DNA of 62,937 bases from Planctomycetota bacterium (GTDB taxonomy: Bacteria; Planctomycetota; UBA1135; UBA2386). Under the pieces are notes generated by a model. That model did not search any database. It was given only the letters and a program-made list of their open reading frames with translations, and was not told the DNA's origin. Positions 1 through 8,563 of this stretch are shown piece by piece. Positions within the stretch are counted from its first letter, which is position 1, and each line of letters starts with the position of its first letter. The stretch spans positions 1 to 62,937 of the forward strand of contig JAEUHS010000082.1 in assembly GCA_016794035.1 (NCBI GenBank), in the 5' to 3' direction. Both the position numbers and the translations under genes were made by a program.

Positions 1-2070
1 CGAGAATCGGTGTTCGCGAAGAAGGGCGGCTCGGCGCTGCGCGAGGTGTTCGAGCGCGGCTTCACCGACTACCACTACCAGGCGCTGCTGTGGAAGCGCG
101 ACCCGGCGCAGATGCGCGGCGCGATCCTCGCCGAGGACAAGTCCTGCGAGAAGCTGCTGGCGACGCTGAAGGACGACGAGGTCGTGCGCCTGTTCTACGA
201 CACCGGCGGCCACGACCTGGAAGCGATCGTACGCACGTTCGAGCAGTGCAAGCAGGACAAGCACCGGCCGACGCTGGTGATCGCGCACACGGTCAAGGGC
301 CGCGGGCTCGAGTGCGTCGCCGCCAACGGCAACCACTCGGCGATGCCCGAAGAGGACGAGGTGGTGCGCATCCTGAAGGCCGAGGGCCTGACGCTCGAGC
401 GGCCGTTCCAGCGGCTGCCCGAAGACAGCGACGAAGGGCGCTTCCTGGCCCAGCGCGGCCAGACGATGCGGCTGGCGATCGAGGCGCTCGAAGCGCTCGG
501 TGACGCCAACCGCCAACGCGTGCAGGCGCAGATCGACGCGCAGGGCGGCATGCCGTCGAGCCTCGACATCAACCTGAAGCTCGCGCCGACCACGCACACG
601 CAGTGGATGTGGGGCCAGCTCGCGGCCAAGCTGGTGCGCATCGGCGTCTACGACGAACTGGCGAAGGTCGGCAAGGAAGGCAAGGCCGGCAAGGCGCCGA
701 CCAAGACCGAGCAGCGCTGGAACCCGGTCGCCGACCTGATGATGACGATGGCGCCCGACGTCGGCACGTCGACCAACATCAACCCGGCGATGGACGAGAA
801 GATCTTCGGGCCGAAGCACGACGAGAACTGGGAGGTCAAGCTCGACCTGCACGAGCGCCTGCGCCCCGAGCTGGCGCCGACCGACGAGGCCTGGACGCGC
901 CACATCCGCTTCGAGATCGCCGAGGCCAACTGCATGTCGGCGGTCGGCAGCTTCGGCAAGATGGGAGCCGTCGCCGGCATCCCGTTCCTGCCGCTGATGA
1001 CCGTCTACGACTTCTTCATCAAGCGGGCGCTCGACCAGCTCTACTACAACCTCTACTGGGACAGCTCGTTCGTGCTGGTCGGGACGCCGAGCGGCGTGAC
1101 GCTGGCGCCGGAGGGTGCCCAGCACAGCTGGAAGAGCGACATCCAGATCCCGAACCTGATCACCTGGGAGCCGGCGTTCGCGATCGAGATGGAGTGGATC
1201 CTGTGCGACGCGATCGCGCGCCACTTCCGCGGCGACACCAAGGGCCGCAGCGGCGTGCTGATCCGCGCCGTCACGCGTGCGCTGCACCAGAACCTGCTGC
1301 TCGACTGGCAGCGGCGGCAGGCACGCTGGAAACGCGAACTGCCGCACGGCGCCGGGCTCGGCCTGACCGCGCAGGACGGCGGCCTGCAGGAGCGCGAGGT
1401 GCCGCACGCCAAGGACGACGAGATCCTGGCCACGCTGCGCGAGCACACGCTGGCCGGCGGCTACCGGCTGATCGACTGGCGCGGCTACCGCGCCTACCAG
1501 CCCGGCGAGAACGTCGTCGAGATGTTCGTGATGGGCGCCCTGGTGCCCGAGGCCGTGCAGGCTGCCGAGCTGCTGCTCGACCGCGGCGTCTACGCCAACG
1601 TCACCGTCGTCACGTCGCCGGACCTGCTGTGCGGCGAGTTGGCGAAGCAGACCGACTACCGGCACCTGATACAGACGCTGGGCGTCGACGGCCGCCTGCA
1701 CCTGCGGCCGGCCGGCGGCTCGGACGGCTCGCCACTGGGCGCCGGCGACGCGATCGACCTCGCCGGCCGGCGTGTGCCGGTCGTGTCCGTGCACGACGGC
1801 GAGATCGGCCTGCTCGACAACCTCGGCTCCGTGCTCGGCGTGCCGCAGGTCGCGAAGGCGATCGTCAAGTTCAGCAAGTCCGGCACGCCGGCGCAGATCT
1901 ACCGCTACCACGGCATCCACGCCGAGGGCATCGCCGACGCGTGTGGCCAGGCGCTGTCCCAGACCGCGCTCGAACGCGTGCAGCTGCACCCGGCCGCCGT
2001 CGAACGGCTGCGCGGCCAGCCGGACGCGGCGCGCGGCGACTGGCGCGAACTGTGGCCCAACCCGGTGTGA
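1..2070 (+). CDS. aceE: Pyruvate dehydrogenase E1 component, homodimeric type (5' partial)
   Basis: This is the thiamine-diphosphate subunit that decarboxylates pyruvate and acetylates the lipoyl groups of E2, in the cytoplasm. The frame is open from the first base, so the gene starts upstream of the window; 689 residues are visible against about 887 in E. coli AceE, so roughly 200 are missing. The visible part begins in the N-terminal TPP-binding domain (FYDTGGHD, AHTVKGRGL) and contains the middle pyrimidine-type domain (GTPSGVTLAPEGAQHSWKSD, residues about 360-380) and the C-terminal transketolase-like domain with a normal end. No E2 or E3 gene follows; a protease gene starts 7 bases downstream. 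The single long chain excludes the two-subunit E1 type. Confidence 0.93.
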   Translation, partial: RESVFAKKGGSALREVFERGFTDYHYQALLWKRDPAQMRGAILAEDKSCEKLLATLKDDEVVRLFYDTGGHDLEAIVRTFEQCKQDKHRPTLVIAHTVKGRGLECVAANGNHSAMPEEDEVVRILKAEGLTLERPFQRLPEDSDEGRFLAQRGQTMRLAIEALEALGDANRQRVQAQIDAQGGMPSSLDINLKLAPTTHTQWMWGQLAAKLVRIGVYDELAKVGKEGKAGKAPTKTEQRWNPVADLMMTMAPDVGTSTNINPAMDEKIFGPKHDENWEVKLDLHERLRPELAPTDEAWTRHIRFEIAEANCMSAVGSFGKMGAVAGIPFLPLMTVYDFFIKRALDQLYYNLYWDSSFVLVGTPSGVTLAPEGAQHSWKSDIQIPNLITWEPAFAIEMEWILCDAIARHFRGDTKGRSGVLIRAVTRALHQNLLLDWQRRQARWKRELPHGAGLGLTAQDGGLQEREVPHAKDDEILATLREHTLAGGYRLIDWRGYRAYQPGENVVEMFVMGALVPEAVQAAELLLDRGVYANVTVVTSPDLLCGELAKQTDYRHLIQTLGVDGRLHLRPAGGSDGSPLGAGDAIDLAGRRVPVVSVHDGEIGLLDNLGSVLGVPQVAKAIVKFSKSGTPAQIYRYHGIHAEGIADACGQALSQTALERVQLHPAAVERLRGQPDAARGDWRELWPNPV

Positions 2071-2077
2071 GGGCCCG

Positions 2078-3220
2078 ATGACCGCCTATCCGCCGTTCGC
2101 ACCGCGCCGAGCCAGCGTGTTGCCGGCCGTCGTCTCCGGCGTCGCCTTCGTGCTGGCCTTCTACCTGCTGCTGGATCGCAGCGGCCTGTTCACGCGCGGG
2201 CCGGACGTCAACCCGCGCCCGGTGGCACCGCGCGGCGACCTGATGGAGATCGAGAAGACCACGACGTCGATCTTCGAACGCCTCGCCCCGTCGGTCGTGC
2301 ATATCACCACCGAAGCGCTGGCGCGCACCGTCTACGGCGACGTGCGCCGCTACCCGGAGGGCACCGGCACGGGGTTCCTCTGGGACGACTCCGGCACCGT
2401 GGTGACGAACTACCACGTCGTCAAGACCGTCGTCGAGGCCGGCAGCCAGCTCAAGGTCGCCCTCGGCGAGGAACTCTTCGACGGCGCCGTGGTCGGCACC
2501 AGTCCGCGCCACGACATCGCCGTGCTGCGCATCGTCGCACCGCCGCACAACCTCGCGGCGATCCCGATCGGCACGTCCGCCGACCTCAAGGTCGGCCAGT
2601 ACGTGCTGGCGATCGGCAACCCGTTCGGCTTCGACCGCAGCCTCAGCACCGGCACGATCAGCGCGCTGAACCGCAGCATCGGTACCGAGCAGTCGCAGCA
2701 GATGGACGGCCTGATCCAGACCGATGCGGCGATCAACCCCGGCAACTCCGGCGGCCCGCTGCTGGATTCGGCCGGCCGCCTGATCGGCATGAACACGGCG
2801 ATCTACAGCCCGAGCGGCTCCAGCGCCGGCATCGGCTTCGCGGTGCCGGTCGACATCATCAACGAAGTGGTGCCATCGCTGCTCGATGGCACGGCGGCGC
2901 AACGGCACCTCGGCGTCACGGTCGGCCAGACCGTGCGCGTGGACCGCAGCTCCGGCTTCTCGGTCGGCGTACCGGTGCTCGGTCTCGAGCCCGGCGCCGG
3001 CGCCGAGGCCGCCGGCATCCAGCCCTTCCAGGTGAGCAACAACCGCATCACCACCTGGGGCGACATCATCGTCGCGATCGACGGCACGCCGGTGCGCAAC
3101 CAGGACGAGCTGCGCCGCATGCTGCGCGGCCGCAAGCGCGGCGAGACGGTGTCGGTCAAGCTCGTACGTGGTGAACCGGACACGACCAAGGTCGTCGACG
3201 TGCCGGTGGCGCTGAAGTAG
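2078..3220 (+). CDS. Membrane-anchored HtrA/DegS-like serine protease with PDZ domain
   Basis: This is a periplasmic quality-control or signalling protease of 380 residues. An N-terminal membrane segment (about residues 14-32) is followed by a trypsin-like domain with the complete triad: His113 in NYHVV, Asp146 in RHDIAVL and Ser224 in GNSGGPLL. A single PDZ domain (about 277-378) ends the protein. One membrane anchor and one PDZ resemble DegS more than DegP, but there is no direct evidence of a sigma-E-like pathway here. ATG 2078 lies 7 bases after the aceE stop, so the two may be co-transcribed. Specific substrates cannot be inferred. Confidence 0.92.
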   Translation: MTAYPPFAPRRASVLPAVVSGVAFVLAFYLLLDRSGLFTRGPDVNPRPVAPRGDLMEIEKTTTSIFERLAPSVVHITTEALARTVYGDVRRYPEGTGTGFLWDDSGTVVTNYHVVKTVVEAGSQLKVALGEELFDGAVVGTSPRHDIAVLRIVAPPHNLAAIPIGTSADLKVGQYVLAIGNPFGFDRSLSTGTISALNRSIGTEQSQQMDGLIQTDAAINPGNSGGPLLDSAGRLIGMNTAIYSPSGSSAGIGFAVPVDIINEVVPSLLDGTAAQRHLGVTVGQTVRVDRSSGFSVGVPVLGLEPGAGAEAAGIQPFQVSNNRITTWGDIIVAIDGTPVRNQDELRRMLRGRKRGETVSVKLVRGEPDTTKVVDVPVALK

Positions 3221-3239
3221 CGGCAGGCGGCCGAGCCGA

Positions 3240-4151
3240 TCAGCCGCCCAGCGCCCGCAGCCGCGCTTCGACGACCTGCTCCGCGGGCACGAACTTCGGC
3301 AGCCTCACGTGCTTCGCCGTCGCGGCGTCGATCGCGGCCGCCGGCGCCAGTCCGATCAGTTCGCTCTCGACGACCTCGACGCCCCGGGCCCGCGCCAGTT
3401 CGGCGACCTTGTCGAACACGGTGCGGATCGACGTGGTCTCGAAGTCGAGCAGGTTCATCGACACCTGCGCCAGCTGCCTGTCGTCGAGGAAGAAGCCCAT
3501 GCCCTGCACGCCCTTGAAGCCGCCGTCCTTCTCGCGCACCGCCTTGGCGATGTCCTTCGCGATCTGCACGTCGGTGGTCTGCAGGTTGACGTTGTAGGCG
3601 ATCAGGAACCGCCGCGCGCCGACCGCGACGCCGCCGGCGCTCTCGTGCATGCGCGCCGGCCCGAAGTCCGGCGCGAACTCGGGGTCCTGGCCGACCAGCT
3701 TCTGCAGGCCTTCGAACTCCTTGTTGCGGAAGTCGCCGAGCTTGCGCCGCGACTCGCGCGTGCAGGCCTCCGCGTACAGGAACACCGGCAGCTCCAGCTC
3801 CTTGCCGATGCGCGCGCCGACCGCGCGCGCGGTCGCCACCGCGTCCTGCATAGTCGCGCCCGCGAGCGGCACGAACGGGCACACGTCCATCGCCCCCATG
3901 CGCTTGTGCTCACCCTTGTGGCGCCGCAGGTCGATGCGCTGCTTCGCCTCGCGCGCGCCGCGGAACGCCGCCTCGGCGATCGCCGGCGCCGGCCCCGCCA
4001 ACGTCACCACCGCACGATGGTGGCTGCCGTCCAGCTCGGCACCGAGGCACTTCACGCCCGCGACCGCCGTCATCGCCGCGACCAGCGCGTCGACGACCGC
4101 ACGGTCCTTGCCTTCGGAGAAATTGGGAACGAACTCGAGCAACGGTGTCAC
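3240..4151 (-). CDS. ftcD: Glutamate formimidoyltransferase
   Basis: This enzyme moves the formimino group of N-formimino-L-glutamate to tetrahydrofolate, the last step of one branch of histidine degradation. The 303-residue product has the family opening EFVPNFSEGKD, the HHRAVVTL and HKGEHKRMGAMDVCPFVPL blocks, and ends without a cyclodeaminase domain, so it is the single-domain bacterial form. The chosen start is GTG 4151, which places the conserved VPNFSEG at residues 7-13. The imidazolonepropionase gene lies 74 bases upstream on the same strand, and the pair makes sense as consecutive steps. Genes for histidase and urocanase are not in the window. Confidence 0.9.
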   Translation of the reverse strand: MTPLLEFVPNFSEGKDRAVVDALVAAMTAVAGVKCLGAELDGSHHRAVVTLAGPAPAIAEAAFRGAREAKQRIDLRRHKGEHKRMGAMDVCPFVPLAGATMQDAVATARAVGARIGKELELPVFLYAEACTRESRRKLGDFRNKEFEGLQKLVGQDPEFAPDFGPARMHESAGGVAVGARRFLIAYNVNLQTTDVQIAKDIAKAVREKDGGFKGVQGMGFFLDDRQLAQVSMNLLDFETTSIRTVFDKVAELARARGVEVVESELIGLAPAAAIDAATAKHVRLPKFVPAEQVVEARLRALGG

Positions 4152-4225
4152 CGACGTGGCGTACCCGCTGGCGATTCGGGTTTCCAGCCTGCGCGCCCGC
4201 CGCCGCGTTCCGCCCCGCGGGCAGG

Positions 4226-5521
4226 TCAGGGGCGCTCGGCGAACCAGTCGGGGTCGCGTTCGGTGACGTTGGCGACGATCGGCACGCCGTCCTTGACCGT
4301 CATCGCCACCGGATTGCCGCCGAAGGCGTAGCCGATCGCCTGCCAGCTCGGGATGTCGAGCACGCACAGGTCGGCGCGCTTGCCGGGATGCAGCGTGCCG
4401 ACCTCGGCGTCGAGCTGCAGCGAGAACGCCGGGTTGATCGTCGCCGCGGTGATCACCTCCTCGGCGGTCATCTTCAGCTGCGTGCAGGCGATCGTCTGGA
4501 TCAGCGTCATCGACTGCGTGTAGCACGAGCCCGGGTTGAAGTCGGTCGCCAGCGCCACCGCGCAGCCGGCGTCGATCATGCGCCGCGCCGGCGCGTAGTG
4601 CGGCTTGCCGAGGAAGAAGATCGTGCCGGGCAGCAGCACGCCGACCGTGTCGCTGGCCGCGAGACGTTCGATGCCGAGATCGGAGATCCGACCGAGGTGG
4701 TCCGCCGACGCGGCGCCGAGCGCGACGGCCAGCTCCGCGCCACCCATCGGCTGGATCTCGTCGGCGTGCACGCGCAACCGCAGGCCGGCCGCCTTCGCCG
4801 CCGCCAGCACCCGCTGCGACTGCGCCCGATCGAACACGCCTGGCTCGGCGAACACGTCGCAGTAGTCCGCCAGCGGCGCCAGCTGCGGGATCATCTGCTC
4901 GCACAGCAGCCGCACGTAGCCGTCGCGATCGGCGCGGAACTCGGGCGGAAACTCGTGCGCGCCGAGGAACGTGCGCTTCGTCGTCAGCGGTGCGCGAGCG
5001 GCGGCGGCCTGCAGCGCGCGCAGGCTCTTCTCCTCGTCCGCCAGGGACAGGCCGTAGCCGCTCTTGCACTCGATCGTCGTCGTGCCGTGGGCCGCGAAGC
5101 CCCACAGATGCCGTTCGACGGCATCGGTCAGGTCTGCGAGCGAAGCCGCGCGCACGGCGCGCATCGAGCTGAGGATGCCGCCGCCCGCCTGCGCGATCGC
5201 CATGTAGTCGGCGCCCGCACAGCGCATGTGGAACTCCTGCTCGCGCGTCGCCGCGAACGCCGGATGCGTGTGGCAGTCGACGAAGCCCGGCAGCACGACG
5301 AAGCCGGACAGGTCCAGTTCGGCCTGGGCGCGGTACTCGCCGCGCAGCTGGTGCGTTGGTCCGGTCGCGACGACCCGCCCCCCACGCACCGCTACGGCGC
5401 CGTCCTCGACGACACCGAGCCGCCGCATCGCCTCGCCGCGGCGCGGGCCCGTGGCCGGCCCCTCGGTCAGGGTCACGAGTTGCCGGCAGTGCACGAACAG
5501 GCGATCGACGGTTGCGACCAT
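4226..5521 (-). CDS. hutI: Imidazolonepropionase
   Basis: This is a cytoplasmic metal-dependent amidohydrolase that opens imidazolone-5-propionate to N-formimino-L-glutamate, the substrate of the formimidoyltransferase encoded just downstream. It has 431 residues, the usual length being about 410. Metal and catalytic residues are visible: His84 and His86 in DCHTHPAF, His189 in GAHEFP, His252 in RVHADE and Asp327 in ATDFNPGSC. The KSGYGL motif (about 153-158) that contacts substrate is intact. The 80 bases between this gene and the sigma-factor gene upstream show no obvious promoter. Confidence 0.94.
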   Translation of the reverse strand: MVATVDRLFVHCRQLVTLTEGPATGPRRGEAMRRLGVVEDGAVAVRGGRVVATGPTHQLRGEYRAQAELDLSGFVVLPGFVDCHTHPAFAATREQEFHMRCAGADYMAIAQAGGGILSSMRAVRAASLADLTDAVERHLWGFAAHGTTTIECKSGYGLSLADEEKSLRALQAAAARAPLTTKRTFLGAHEFPPEFRADRDGYVRLLCEQMIPQLAPLADYCDVFAEPGVFDRAQSQRVLAAAKAAGLRLRVHADEIQPMGGAELAVALGAASADHLGRISDLGIERLAASDTVGVLLPGTIFFLGKPHYAPARRMIDAGCAVALATDFNPGSCYTQSMTLIQTIACTQLKMTAEEVITAATINPAFSLQLDAEVGTLHPGKRADLCVLDIPSWQAIGYAFGGNPVAMTVKDGVPIVANVTERDPDWFAERP

Positions 5522-5601
5522 GCCGCCAGGATCGGCGCCGCCAGCGGCAATGCAAGCCGCAGACGCCTTCCCCGCCGCGCTCCCGGCGCCGGCGCAGGGA
5601 A

Positions 5602-6378
5602 TCAGACCGGCGGCGGCACGCCGTCGCGCAACCAGGCACCGAGCCGGTCGAGGATCCGCTTGCGAGCCCGGAACACGACCATCTTCAGCGCCTCGGGGCG
5701 GATGCGCAGCACCTTCGCCAGTTCCGCGTAGCGCAGGCCACGCACCTCGACCATCTCGAGCACGAAGCGTTCGCGGTCACTGAGCAGGCGGAACGAGACC
5801 AGATAGGCCTGGAGCAGCAGCGCATAGGCGCTGACGGTCGCCGCACATTCCTCGTGGTCCTGGGCCTGCAGACTCGGTTCGCGCATCCACTCGTCGGCGC
5901 ACTCCTGCAGCAGTTCCGACGTGATCGTGATGGCCGCGGGCCCGCGCCGCGATTGCCGCGCGTGCCGGCGGATCGCGTTGTCGACGATCGTCGACGACCA
6001 GGCGGCGAACGCACCGGGTCGCGCGGCGCGGAAGCGGTCGGGATAGCGGTAGATGTTGACGAACGCGTCCTGGAGGATCTCCTGGGCATCGCACGACGAG
6101 CCGGTGGCGCGCAGGCGGGAGCGCACGCGGCCGAGCAACGGCGGCGTGGCCCACTGCACGAGACAGTCGAAGACGTCGCGATCCCCGGTACAGCGGAACA
6201 GGTCCATCAGGGCCGTCGCGAGGGCCGCGTCGCGCTGCGCCCGGTCGGCTGCCGCAGCTCCCGGCACCGAGTCGAGCGAACGGGCGAAGCACCCGAGCAG
6301 CGTGATCGCGCGGTCGCGCAGCTGCGTGCGGCCATCGGGCGCGTCGAGGGTGGCGGAGGGCGAGGGGGAGCCGGTCAT
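5602..6378 (-). CDS. ECF-like RNA polymerase sigma factor
   Basis: The 258-residue protein has a sigma region 2 (about residues 90-140, with DAQEILQDAFVNIYRYPDRF) and a region 4 helix-turn-helix (about 190-245, with LLSDRERFVLEMVEVRGLRYAELAKVL split around the recognition helix). An N-terminal extension of about 80 residues is unusual for ECF factors. No anti-sigma gene is adjacent. ATG 6378 was preferred over a TTG further upstream because the upstream stretch looks non-coding. It is transcribed divergently from an HDOD-GGDEF gene across about 200 bases that are A/T-richer than the surroundings. The target genes are unknown. Confidence 0.85.
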   Translation of the reverse strand: MTGSPSPSATLDAPDGRTQLRDRAITLLGCFARSLDSVPGAAAADRAQRDAALATALMDLFRCTGDRDVFDCLVQWATPPLLGRVRSRLRATGSSCDAQEILQDAFVNIYRYPDRFRAARPGAFAAWSSTIVDNAIRRHARQSRRGPAAITITSELLQECADEWMREPSLQAQDHEECAATVSAYALLLQAYLVSFRLLSDRERFVLEMVEVRGLRYAELAKVLRIRPEALKMVVFRARKRILDRLGAWLRDGVPPPV

Positions 6379-6584
6379 GCCGGGCGTGCCGATGCGAAGG
6401 TCGGGCCAAGCGGCAAGGAATCCGGGACGGATCGACCGAGATATCGACAACCAACTGCAAACAATGGTGTTACATCCGTCGAGGCGAGCCTCGTCTCAGA
6501 CTGGACCGCGACTGGGTGAAAAGCACGTCGCGCGGCCTTGAGCGCGGAGCCGTGCGGAGCCGAACACGGGATTGGTCCAGGCCT

Positions 6585-8450
6585 GTGTCCACACCCGTCG
6601 TCCTCACCAGTTCGGAGAACCCGCTCGGCAACCTGCCGTCGCTGCTGGCGATCCGTGACCTGCGCCGCCGGCTCGGTCGCGAGTTGCGCGGCCGGTCGGT
6701 GAGTCAGGACGAGGTCGTGCGCATCCTGCAGTTCGATCCGCTGGCGGTCGTGCGGGGCCTGCGCGCGGCGTCGGCACCGATCTTCGGGCCGGCGGTCAGC
6801 GGCTGGAGCGTGCGCAGCATGGCGAGCCGGCTCGGACCGGCGCTGTCGCGCCGCCTGTTGAAGACGCCGACGTTCGGCGTCGCCGGCACGACGGCGCTGC
6901 GCCGCCTGTGGTTGCACGCGATCGCGACCGCCCTGGCCGCGCAGGATCTGGCGACCCAGACCGGCCTGGTCGACCCCGAGGAGGCGTACCTGCTCGGCCT
7001 GCTGCACGACCTGCCGATGTGGTTGGCGCTGGTCGACGAGCAGAGCCCGAAGTCGTCGCGCACGATCACGCCGGCGGAGTGGATCGCGCACTGGCAGCTG
7101 CCGGCGAACCTCGTGGCGCTGTTCGAGGCGCGCAGCGCGCCGCCGGGACACGCTTCGGTGGAACGGCCGACCGACGCCACCGCGCTGGTGTTCGCCGCCG
7201 AGTTGCTCGCGGAGCTGGCCGACTTCGGCCACCCGGACGACGACCTCGAGCCCGACGCCGCCGGCGCGGTGCTGGCCGCCGCCGACAAGAGCGACCTCGT
7301 CGCGGCGCAGAAGCTGCGCCGCCAGGTCGAGGGTTCGCTGCGCGCCTTCGGCCTCGACCCGACCCTGCCGGACGTCGATCCCGACGAGGACCACGAGCCG
7401 CGGCTGCACGCGGGACGCCAGCACGGCGAACTGCACGACGTCGTGCTGAGCGTGCTCGGCTGCACGCGCTCGGAGTCGTACCGCGGCATCGTCACCGCGT
7501 TGACCGCGGCCGGTGTTCGCTACGGCGGCTACGATCGCGCCCTGTTCGTGCGGTGGGACCAGACCAGCGCCCGCGTGCTGGTGCGCAGCAAGGCCGATTC
7601 GAGCGCCCGCAGGCTGGTGACGACGATGCTGGTGCCGACGCCGAGCGAGGTGGCGGCGATGCGTCAGGCGCTGCTCGAGGAACGCCCGATCCGCATCGGT
7701 GCGGAGCTGGGGCAGGGCGAGGGCATCCTGGCGGCGCTGTCGACCGACGAACTGCTGGCCGTGCCGCTGAACCGGGCCTTCGAGACGCCGGGCTTCCTGC
7801 TGCTCGACCGCTCGCTGTCGGCGATGCCGATCCTGCCGGAGCGCGACGTGTCGATGGCGTTGACCCTGGGCATGACCGGGTCGCTGCTGATCGAGAACCT
7901 GCTGCTGCGCCGGCGCCGCCAGCGCGCGCAGAAGTTCGCGCTGACGGACTCGCTGACGCGCCTGTTCAACCGCCGCATGGGCCTCGTCACCCTCGACCAG
8001 GAACTGGCGCGCTGCGCCCGTTCGGAGCAGTCGATGACGGTGCTGATGTGCGACCTGGACCACTTCAAGCAGCTCAACGACTCGCACGGCCACCTGCAGG
8101 GCGACCTCGCCCTGCGCGCGACCGCCGAGGTGCTGCGGCAGACCCTGCGCCGCTCCGACACGATCTGCCGCTACGGCGGCGAGGAGTTCCTGGTCGTGCT
8201 GCCGGACACCACGGCCGACGAGGCGACGGTGCTCGCGACCCGCCTGTTCACCGCCGTGCAGACGCGCGGGGAGGAGTTGGGGCTGCCGGTCACGATCTCG
8301 ATCGGCCTGACCAACTACCGCACCGGCGATTCGGTGGAGTCGATCCTGCAGCGCGCCGACCACGCCCTCTACGCCAGCAAGGACTACGGCCGCAACCGCT
8401 TCTCGGTCGACGTCGAAGGCCCGGACGAAGTCGTGGCCGGCGTGCGCTGA
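6585..8450 (+). CDS. HDOD-like and GGDEF domain protein (probable diguanylate cyclase)
   Basis: The C-terminal GGDEF domain (about residues 450-612) should make cyclic di-GMP from GTP: the active-site loop reads GGEEF at residues 531-535 and is preceded at the right distance by RRSD, an RxxD allosteric inhibitory site. The N-terminal half (about 20-230) has the helical pattern of an HDOD domain, with a stretch LGLLHDLPMWLAL; a GAF-like region lies between (about 290-430). No transmembrane segment is evident, so it is probably cytoplasmic. GTG 6585 is the chosen start (621 residues); GTG 6516 in the same frame is possible, but the extra residues look non-coding. It is divergent from an ECF-like sigma factor. 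Confidence 0.86.
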   Translation: MSTPVVLTSSENPLGNLPSLLAIRDLRRRLGRELRGRSVSQDEVVRILQFDPLAVVRGLRAASAPIFGPAVSGWSVRSMASRLGPALSRRLLKTPTFGVAGTTALRRLWLHAIATALAAQDLATQTGLVDPEEAYLLGLLHDLPMWLALVDEQSPKSSRTITPAEWIAHWQLPANLVALFEARSAPPGHASVERPTDATALVFAAELLAELADFGHPDDDLEPDAAGAVLAAADKSDLVAAQKLRRQVEGSLRAFGLDPTLPDVDPDEDHEPRLHAGRQHGELHDVVLSVLGCTRSESYRGIVTALTAAGVRYGGYDRALFVRWDQTSARVLVRSKADSSARRLVTTMLVPTPSEVAAMRQALLEERPIRIGAELGQGEGILAALSTDELLAVPLNRAFETPGFLLLDRSLSAMPILPERDVSMALTLGMTGSLLIENLLLRRRRQRAQKFALTDSLTRLFNRRMGLVTLDQELARCARSEQSMTVLMCDLDHFKQLNDSHGHLQGDLALRATAEVLRQTLRRSDTICRYGGEEFLVVLPDTTADEATVLATRLFTAVQTRGEELGLPVTISIGLTNYRTGDSVESILQRADHALYASKDYGRNRFSVDVEGPDEVVAGVR

Positions 8451-8548
8451 CCCATCACAAGGTGTTGTCGGGCTCCCACCTGCACGATCCGGCCGGCCGG
8501 AATCGCGCTCCAGCCGCGAAACCGGTCCCGGCGCCACCGGCGAGGCCG

Positions 8549-8554
8549 TATGCT
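8549..8554 (+). promoter_or_regulatory. Putative -10 box TATGCT before the CBS-domain gene
   Basis: TATGCT ends 9 bases before GTG 8564, so transcription would begin at or within a base or two of the start codon. No clear -35 box is visible. The same arrangement recurs at other genes in the window. Confidence 0.5.
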
Positions 8555-8563
8555 CGCGGCCAC

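Noticed and set aside
6516..6584. GTG 6516 as the start of the HDOD-GGDEF gene
   Set aside because: The extra 23 residues are Arg/Ser-rich with no family similarity; kept only as an alternative.
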